A stretch of DNA of 10,992 nt from an uncultured Verrucomicrobiota bacterium (GTDB taxonomy: Bacteria > Verrucomicrobiota > Verrucomicrobiae > Opitutales > Opitutaceae). The notes under the pieces were generated by a model. That model made no database searches. It was not told the origin of the DNA and saw only the letters and a program-made list of their open reading frames with translations. Positions 7,091 through 10,992 of the stretch are shown here, piece by piece; the stretch's first letter is position 1; each line of letters begins with the position of its first letter. The stretch is from contig CAMLNJ010000054.1 of NCBI GenBank assembly GCA_946481225.1, positions 1 to 10,992 of the forward strand, in the 5' to 3' direction. A program made the translations under genes and the position numbers.

Positions 7091-7203
7091 CACAGATGAG
7101 CACGGATAACAGAGATTTAGAACCGGATAGGACCTCACCCGCCGAGTGAACATAATCCACGTCTCGTCTATCCCGCATCTGTATTGATCCGTGCCAATCT
7201 GTG
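7091..7203. repeat. Imperfect inverted repeat of the 'cacagat...cacggat' type
   Basis: The left arm at 7091-7116 begins CACAGATGAGCACGGAT. The right arm at 7177-7203, read on the minus strand, begins CACAGATTGGCACGGAT. The arms match over about 26 bp with a few substitutions and one length difference, around a roughly 60-bp centre. AT content is higher than in the flanking genes. Repeats built from 'cacagat/cacggat' words are common in genomes of Verrucomicrobiota and neighbouring groups. I see no ORF or transposase inside. It may be a dispersed non-autonomous element or serve as a terminator for the polymerase operon. Confidence 0.6.
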
Positions 7204-7218
7204 TAATCCGTGGTCGGT

Positions 7219-7247
7219 TTGAACTGCGATTTCTAGGTTCATATGGC
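7219..7247 (+). promoter_or_regulatory. cysH: Weak candidate promoter for the cysH leader
   Basis: TTGAAC at 7219-7224, a 17-nt spacer and TATGGC at 7242-7247 would place a start near 7254. The leader RNA structure lies directly downstream. The -10 match is poor, so this is a low-confidence call. Confidence 0.25.
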
Positions 7248-7290
7248 CGATAAGCTCGAGGGGTCTCGCCCCGATCCGTGCAGCGGCGCC

Positions 7291-7391
7291 CCGTCCTTGG
7301 GCGCTCGCGTTGTGCCGGCGGCACGCGGCCGGGGACGGAGACGGACCTTGCCGCAACTTTCGGCACAACGCGCGAAGCACTCGCCGGACGG
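7291..7391 (+). promoter_or_regulatory. Strongly structured cysH leader (candidate riboswitch or leader RNA)
   Basis: Nested perfect pairings occur in the 5' region of cysH: 7291-7296 with 7386-7391 (CCGTCC/GGACGG), 7300-7303 with 7382-7385, 7306-7317 with 7361-7372 (12 bp, CGCGTTGTGCCG/CGGCACAACGCG) and 7318-7323 with 7349-7354 (GCGGCA/TGCCGC). A second GGACGG at 7333-7338 inside the loop could compete for 7291-7296, giving two exclusive states. The sequence does not show the SAM-I, TPP or cobalamin core motifs I know. An alternative is that the 12-bp repeat is a DNA operator. Together with the hairpin at the start codon, this suggests that cysH is controlled through its leader. Confidence 0.5.
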
Positions 7392-7421
7392 AGGCCCGTA
7401 TGGCTGCTTACTTTACTTTTC

Positions 7422-7446
7422 CGCCCAACTCACTAAGGATTGGGCG
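7422..7446 (+). promoter_or_regulatory. cysH: Hairpin abutting the cysH start codon with the ribosome-binding site in its loop
   Basis: CGCCCAA (7422-7428) pairs perfectly with TTGGGCG (7440-7446), which ends at the base before the ATG. The Shine-Dalgarno AAGGA (7435-7439) lies in the 11-nt loop, 7 nt from the ATG. This is the clearest ribosome-binding site in the window, and it supports the 7447 start over the in-frame ATG at 7243. The stem is placed so that its melting or stabilisation could set cysH translation. Confidence 0.6.
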
Positions 7447-8157
7447 ATGAGCAGTTTGACCGCCGCCAGTCCCTCCGATCTTTCCAAATTCAGCGCCGAG
7501 GATCGGGTCCACTGGGCGGTCAAGGAGTTCGGGGATAAGCTTATCCTTACCACCAGCTTCGGCATTCAGTCCGCAGTCATGCTTCACCTGGCCTCCCGCG
7601 TTTCTCCGGGCATCCCGGTGGTGTTCATCGACACCGGTTATCTCTTTCCCGAGACCTACCGTTTCGCGGACGAGTTGACCCGAAAGCTGAAGCTCAACCT
7701 CAAGACCTACACCCCGCGCCGCAGCGCCGCGCAGCAGGAGGCGCTCGAGGGCAAGCGTTGGGAGCAGGGCCTCGACGGACTCAAGGCCTACAATTTTGAA
7801 AACAAGGTGGAGCCCATGGACCGCGCCGTGCGTGAACTCGGCGCCACCGCCTGGCTCGCCGGCCTCCGCCGCTCGCAGGCCTCCACCCGCGAGTCGCTTG
7901 GCTTCGTGCAGGCGCAAAACAAGATCACGAAGATCCATCCGATCCTGGATTGGGATAATCGCACCGTGCATCGCTACCTCACCGAGCACGGGCTGCCTTA
8001 CCACCCGCTTTGGGAAAGCAACTACGTCTCCGTCGGCGACTGGCACAGCAGCGCGCCGCTCCAGCCCGGCATGACCGAGGAGCAGACGCGTTTCGGCGGC
8101 CTCAAGCGCGAGTGCGGCCTGCATGAGGTCAGCGGCCGCGGCGACTTTTCGATCTGA
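7447..8157 (+). CDS. cysH: Phosphoadenylyl-sulfate (PAPS) reductase, thioredoxin-dependent
   Basis: A 236-residue CysH that reduces activated sulfate to sulfite in assimilatory sulfate reduction, in the cytoplasm, with thioredoxin or glutaredoxin as electron donor. The PP-loop motif TSFGIQSAV is near residues 37-45. Family blocks [46 protein letters not shown] and [18 protein letters not shown] closely match E. coli CysH. The C-terminal KRECGLHE carries the only cysteine in the protein, C223, the catalytic thiol. The absence of the CC...CxxC iron-sulfur ligands of APS reductases points to PAPS as substrate. The start at 7447 has a good AAGGA site; the longer in-frame reading from 7243 would translate the structured leader and adds 68 residues without family character. 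No other sulfate genes are in the window, so it is a lone cys gene here. Confidence 0.96.
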   Translation: MSSLTAASPSDLSKFSAEDRVHWAVKEFGDKLILTTSFGIQSAVMLHLASRVSPGIPVVFIDTGYLFPETYRFADELTRKLKLNLKTYTPRRSAAQQEALEGKRWEQGLDGLKAYNFENKVEPMDRAVRELGATAWLAGLRRSQASTRESLGFVQAQNKITKIHPILDWDNRTVHRYLTEHGLPYHPLWESNYVSVGDWHSSAPLQPGMTEEQTRFGGLKRECGLHEVSGRGDFSI

Positions 8158-8170
8158 CGTTCGATTCCGA

Positions 8171-8225
8171 ATGTAGGCCTGATCGTTGGCACGGTCGGGC
8201 AGCGAGACCACCGGTCTGGCCTACA
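8171..8225. repeat. REP-like palindromic element after cysH
   Basis: Outer perfect arms TGTAGGCC (8172-8179) and GGCCTACA (8218-8225) enclose two small hairpins: GATCG/CGGTC around TTGGCA, and AGACC/GGTCT (8205-8209/8213-8217) around a 3-nt loop. The overall order (ATGTAGGCC, hairpin, CGGGCAG, hairpin) matches the element at 4374-4417, so it is a second family member. It starts 14 bp after the cysH stop and could end cysH transcription, although no T-run follows. Confidence 0.65.
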
Positions 8226-8237
8226 CTCCCCCGCGTG

Positions 8238-8287
8238 CCGGAACTGCCCTTACGCGACGTTCCGGGGAAAAAGTTAAGCTCGCGTAA
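8238..8287 (+). other. Overlapping inverted repeats before the response regulator gene
   Basis: CCGGAAC (8238-8244) and GTTCCGG (8259-8265) form one perfect inverted repeat. TTACGCGA (8250-8257), in its loop, is perfectly complementary to TCGCGTAA (8280-8287). As RNA this is an H-type pseudoknot arrangement. As DNA it gives two inverted GTAA-type half-sites around the promoter region, one of which belongs to the putative operator. Confidence 0.4.
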
Positions 8288-8291
8288 AGAT
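8274..8291 (+). promoter_or_regulatory. Putative response-regulator operator, copy 1
   Basis: TTAAGCTCGCGTAAAGAT. The same 18-mer with one change is found inverted at 10661-10678, upstream of the EF-hand gene. With the preceding G it reads GTTAA-N6-GTAAA (8273-8277 and 8284-8288), a direct repeat with an 11-bp period. That is the spacing expected for tandem OmpR/PhoB-family winged-helix dimers, and the half-site resembles the CpxR GTAAA word. It overlaps the ATG at 8290, which argues that translation of the regulator begins downstream, at 8326. Confidence 0.5.
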
Positions 8292-8325
8292 GCCTGCCTT
8301 CCGGGCCGCGCTTTGTTTGGGTGCG

Positions 8326-9123
8326 ATGATGGACAATGCCGCCCCCGCCCGTTCCGAGTCCCTTTCCTCCGGGACCTCCGCCTCCGGACGCGTGCCGATA
8401 CTCATGATCGACGACGACCGCAAACTCTGCCGGCTCGTCTCCGACTACCTCTCGCCGCTCGGGTTTGACATCACCCCCGAACACGATGGCGCCACCGGCG
8501 CGCTTCGCGCGGTCGAGGCGGGCGCGCCTTGGCAGGCCGTTATCCTCGACGTCATGCTGCCCGGCCTCGACGGCTTCGAGATCCTCCGTCGCATCCGCCG
8601 GGTGAGCGAGATTCCGGTCCTCATGCTCACCGCGCGCGGCGACGAGACCGACCGCATCGTCGGCCTGGAGGTCGGAGCCGACGATTATCTGCCCAAGACC
8701 TTTTCTTCGCGCGAATTGCTGGCCCGCCTCCGCGCCGTCATGCGCCGCGCGCCGCGCGCCGCCGCGGCGGCGGCCGCGCCGGCGACCTCGGCGCCTCCTC
8801 CGCTCGTCGAGCTCGTCGTCGGGCCGCTGCGCGTCCGTCCCGAGGCGAGGCTCGCGCTGCTGGGCGACCAGCCGCTTTCGCTCACGCCGGTGGAGTTCGA
8901 TCTTCTCGTCAGTCTGGCCAAGGCCCAAGGCCGGGTGCGCAGCCGCGAGGCCCTGCTCGACCAGATTCGCGATCGGCACTACGACGTCTTCGACCGCTCG
9001 ATTGACGTCCATATCTCGGCGCTTCGCCGCAAGCTCGGCGACGACGCGCGCCAGCCGCGCTTCATCCGCACCCTCCGCTCCGCCGGCTACATGCTGGTGG
9101 ACCCAAACTCCCCCCTCGGCTGA
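8326..9123 (+). CDS. OmpR/CpxR-family response regulator
   Basis: A 265-residue two-component response regulator. It has an N-terminal receiver domain (about residues 26-140), an Ala/Pro-rich linker (about 140-162) and a C-terminal winged-helix DNA-binding domain (about 170-262) with the typical LTPVEFDLLVSLAKAQGRVRSREALL and DVHISALRRKLGDD. The acidic pocket is D29-D31 (IDDD), the phospho-acceptor D75 (ILDVMLPGLDG) and the conserved lysine K124. The usual PKPF reads PKTF here, so the cis-proline following the Lys is lost, which may alter switching. I chose ATG 8326 (MMDN) because the in-frame ATG at 8290 overlaps a putative operator and adds only unconserved residues; 8290 or 8329 remain possible. 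The kinase follows 33 bp later, so they are a cognate pair. The target promoters probably include its own and that of the EF-hand gene. Confidence 0.93.
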   Translation: MMDNAAPARSESLSSGTSASGRVPILMIDDDRKLCRLVSDYLSPLGFDITPEHDGATGALRAVEAGAPWQAVILDVMLPGLDGFEILRRIRRVSEIPVLMLTARGDETDRIVGLEVGADDYLPKTFSSRELLARLRAVMRRAPRAAAAAAAPATSAPPPLVELVVGPLRVRPEARLALLGDQPLSLTPVEFDLLVSLAKAQGRVRSREALLDQIRDRHYDVFDRSIDVHISALRRKLGDDARQPRFIRTLRSAGYMLVDPNSPLG

Positions 9124-9156
9124 CCCCGCCCGCGCCGCCCCGCCGCCCTCCCCGTC

Positions 9157-10575
9157 ATGCGTCTGCCCCTCGCGATCAAAGTCTCGGCCTGGCTGCTGTT
9201 GAACCTCCTCCTGCTTGGCGGGCTCGGCGGCGCCTGGATGCTCGGCTCGGGCGGCGGATTGAGCTGGAACGGGCTCGTCGCGGGTCCGCTCGGTCGCAAC
9301 GCCCAGGGCTTCGCCGAGGTGACTTTCGGCGATCTGCGCAACCTGCCGCGTCGCGAGTGGGGCGAGACGCTCGCGCGTCTCGGCGCAGAGCAGGGCATGC
9401 GGATCGCGGTTTTCACGGAGGATTTTCGCCGGCTCGCGGGCGATGTCGGCGAGCTGCCCGAGGAGTTCCGCGAGCGCTTGTTGCTCGGCCGCCGTCCGCG
9501 TCCCTCAGCGTGGGAGGACGAAGGCCCGCGAGCGGAGTTGCCTCCGCCGCCATCGCCGCGCGAGAGCCGCCAACTCGTGCGCGCGGGCGACCCGGCGGAT
9601 TACTGGTTCGGTGTTTATCTTGGCGCGCCGGGCCGGCCGCGGGAGATCATTGTCCTTCGTATCCCGGGCTTCTGGCGCTTGGTCGACTTCCTCGACCTCG
9701 ACATCGGACTCGGTCTCGCCGGTGCAGGCATCGCCGGCTCGATTCTCCTCTGGCTGCCTTTCGTGCTCGCGCATTCGAGGGCCCTCCGGCGGCTCGACCG
9801 GGCGACGGAGGCGATCGCCGGCGGGCGTTTCGATACTCGCGTGCCCGAGCGCGGGCGCGACGAACTCGCCGCGCTCGGCGCCTCCATCAACCGCATGAGC
9901 GCGCGGCTCGAGCGACTGGTGGACGGGCAAAAACGTTTCCTTGGCGATATCGCGCACGAGCTCGGCTCGCCGCTCGGACGCATGCAGATGGGCGTGGGCA
10001 TCCTCGAGGATCGGGCGCCGGCGGAGTTGCAGGCTTCGGTCGCCGACGTGCGGGAGGAGGTCGCGCACATGTCGGATCTTGTGGCGGAATTGCTCGCGTT
10101 TACCCGGGCGGGCCTGCTGCCGCGCGACGCGACGCGCGTGCGTGTGGAGATCGCGCCGCTCGTGGCGCGCGTGCTGGCGCGCGAAGCGGCGGGCGACGCC
10201 GTCACGGTGGATGTTCCCGACGGGCTCGCGGCGCTGGCCGATTCCGACCTGCTGGCTCGCGCGGTGGGCAATCTCGTGCGCAACGCCATCCGCCACGCGG
10301 GGCGCGATGGTGGCATCGCGGTCCGTGCGCGGCGTCAGGGCGAGTCGGTCGAGATCGTTGTCGAGGACGCCGGTCCGGGCGTGCCGCCCGAGGCACTGGC
10401 GCGGCTGGGCGAGCCCTTTTTCCGTCCCGAATCGGCGCGCGCCCGCGAGACGGGCGGCGCCGGCCTTGGGCTCGCGATCGTGCGCGCCGGCCTGGAGGCC
10501 TGCGGCGGCACGGTGCAGTTCGCCAATCGCGAGCCGCACGGGCTCGCGGTGACCCTGCGGCTGGCGGTGGCCTGA
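9157..10575 (+). CDS. Membrane sensor histidine kinase (HAMP, CpxA-like)
   Basis: A 472-residue inner-membrane sensor kinase, the presumed partner of the regulator directly upstream. TM1 is at about 8-29 and TM2 at about 183-205. They bound a roughly 150-residue periplasmic sensor region with a Pro-rich stretch (AELPPPPSP) that I cannot assign to a known sensor fold. A HAMP domain covers about 205-258. The H-box is DIAHELGSPLGRMQ with phospho-accepting H267. The ATPase has N-box N376 (NLVRNAIRHA), G1 DAGPG (404-408) and G2 GGAGLGLAI (433-441). The HELxSPLxRMQ form is typical of CpxA-like kinases rather than the commoner SHELRTPL. All catalytic motifs are present. No Shine-Dalgarno sequence is visible in the C-rich 33-bp spacer. 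What it senses is unknown; the EF-hand gene downstream makes calcium or envelope stress a reasonable guess. Confidence 0.94.
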   Translation: MRLPLAIKVSAWLLLNLLLLGGLGGAWMLGSGGGLSWNGLVAGPLGRNAQGFAEVTFGDLRNLPRREWGETLARLGAEQGMRIAVFTEDFRRLAGDVGELPEEFRERLLLGRRPRPSAWEDEGPRAELPPPPSPRESRQLVRAGDPADYWFGVYLGAPGRPREIIVLRIPGFWRLVDFLDLDIGLGLAGAGIAGSILLWLPFVLAHSRALRRLDRATEAIAGGRFDTRVPERGRDELAALGASINRMSARLERLVDGQKRFLGDIAHELGSPLGRMQMGVGILEDRAPAELQASVADVREEVAHMSDLVAELLAFTRAGLLPRDATRVRVEIAPLVARVLAREAAGDAVTVDVPDGLAALADSDLLARAVGNLVRNAIRHAGRDGGIAVRARRQGESVEIVVEDAGPGVPPEALARLGEPFFRPESARARETGGAGLGLAIVRAGLEACGGTVQFANREPHGLAVTLRLAVA

Positions 10576-10660
10576 TCTCCTGGTGGGCGGCGCCGTTAGC
10601 TCGGTAGGGCGGCGGCTTTCGGCGGGTGTGTCGGTCCATTGTGTGGGCCGGGCGCGGCCA

Positions 10661-10678
10661 ATCTTTACACGAGCTTAA
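10661..10678 (-). promoter_or_regulatory. Putative response-regulator operator, copy 2 (inverted)
   Basis: On the minus strand this reads TTAAGCTCGTGTAAAGAT, 17 of 18 bases identical to 8274-8291. It lies 56 bp before the EF-hand ATG. A CCTTACG word at 10706-10712 also recurs before the regulator (8248-8254), suggesting further half-sites. No clear -35/-10 pair was found next to it, which would fit an activator-dependent promoter. Confidence 0.5.
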
Positions 10679-10734
10679 TAAAACTCTTCTTGGCGCACAT
10701 ACGGTCCTTACGTGGGGGTGGTTAGATCTGGGGC

Positions 10735-10992
10735 ATGATCTCCGCCACCTCCGAAATCCATCGCCGTCACGTCCACTCCCTCCGCCGCGGCCACGCTCGT
10801 TTCTCGGTCGCCTCGCTCGCCGGCGTGCTCGCCCTGACCTCCGCCGTGCGGGCCGAGGACACGTTTTCCGGCCAGCGTCCGGCTCGCCGCGAGGGCTTGT
10901 CCTCCGACACCCATGCCCGCCCGAGCCCGTTCTCGGTTTTCGACGCGGATCGGGACGGGGTCCTCTCCACCGCCGAGATCAACGCCGCCTCG
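10735..10992 (+). CDS. Secreted EF-hand protein, 5' part only
   Basis: The open frame from ATG 10735 runs off the window end after 86 codons without a stop. Residues 1-40 look like a signal peptide: basic N-region (HRRHVHSLRRGHAR), hydrophobic core SVASLAGVLALTSAV, and a probable cleavage after AVRA at 40/41. A canonical EF-hand loop follows at 70-81, DADRDGVLSTAE, with ligands D70, D72, D74, S78 and E81 and the invariant G75. More EF-hands probably follow beyond the window. The product should bind Ca2+ outside the cytoplasmic membrane. It lies 159 bp after the sensor kinase gene and has its own upstream copy of the 18-bp motif, which suggests it is a target of the two-component system. The start has only a weak GGGG ribosome-binding site; the total length is unknown. 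Confidence 0.75.
   Translation, partial: MISATSEIHRRHVHSLRRGHARFSVASLAGVLALTSAVRAEDTFSGQRPARREGLSSDTHARPSPFSVFDADRDGVLSTAEINAAS

Noticed and set aside
7243..7446. In-frame N-terminal extension of CysH from ATG 7243
   Set aside because: The extra 68 residues are Arg/Gly/Pro-rich and unlike CysH, they would translate the structured leader, and the 7447 ATG has a proper AAGGA site and begins where family similarity begins.
8290..8325. Response regulator start at ATG 8290
   Set aside because: It is not excluded, but the ATG overlaps the putative operator, and the added residues (MPAFRAALCLGA) are not receiver-like. The MM pair at 8326 is preferred.
9505..10539. A 344-codon open frame on the minus strand opposite the sensor kinase
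   Set aside because: It mirrors the kinase coding sequence; composition and lack of motifs mark it as a shadow of codon bias.
10576..10660. Intrinsic terminator after the sensor kinase gene
   Set aside because: The region is G/C-rich with short GGCGGC words, but no stable hairpin followed by a T-run could be identified.

Overview
The window looks like a chromosomal segment of a high-GC member of the Verrucomicrobiota, probably near Opitutaceae. I infer this from protein character (ProRS, ClpS and PAPS reductase types), the ClpS/DUF2017-like pairing, a small family-B polymerase and the style of the dispersed repeats. No database search was possible, so the taxonomy is an inference. All recognisable genes except the first lie on the + strand. 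I see no phage, transposase, CRISPR array, rRNA or tRNA.

Layout. (1) 73-702 (-): a small membrane-anchored protein of unknown function, divergent from the next operon. The 212 bp between them hold two GC-rich hairpins. (2) 915-4144: a compact four-gene operon with overlapping stop/start codons. It encodes prolyl-tRNA synthetase, ClpS, a DUF2017-like acidic-tailed protein, and a membrane protein with an N-terminal five-cysteine metal-binding motif. (3) 4145-4535: no protein gene. It holds a well-supported candidate structured RNA of about 190 nt with its own promoter and U-rich end, then a palindromic repeat cluster with two 38-bp tandem units. (4) 4536-7080: a four-helix membrane protein followed 4 bp later by a compact family-B DNA polymerase with all exonuclease and polymerase motifs. 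(5) 7081-7446: an imperfect inverted repeat of the 'cacagat...cacggat' type, then a strongly structured cysH leader with a hairpin presenting the Shine-Dalgarno sequence. (6) 7447-8157: cysH, a thioredoxin-type PAPS reductase. It is followed by a second copy of the palindromic repeat. (7) 8326-10575: an OmpR/CpxR-type response regulator and its HAMP sensor kinase. (8) 10735-10992: the start of a secreted EF-hand protein, cut by the window end.

The most informative non-coding signal is an 18-bp motif (TTAAGCTCGYGTAAAGAT). It occurs just before the response regulator gene and, inverted and with one mismatch, before the EF-hand gene. It is a plausible operator for the regulator, which would make the EF-hand protein a regulon member and give a three-part regulator, sensor and secreted Ca2+-binding module. 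The next most interesting items are the orphan structured RNA at about 4175-4365 and the cysH leader RNA.
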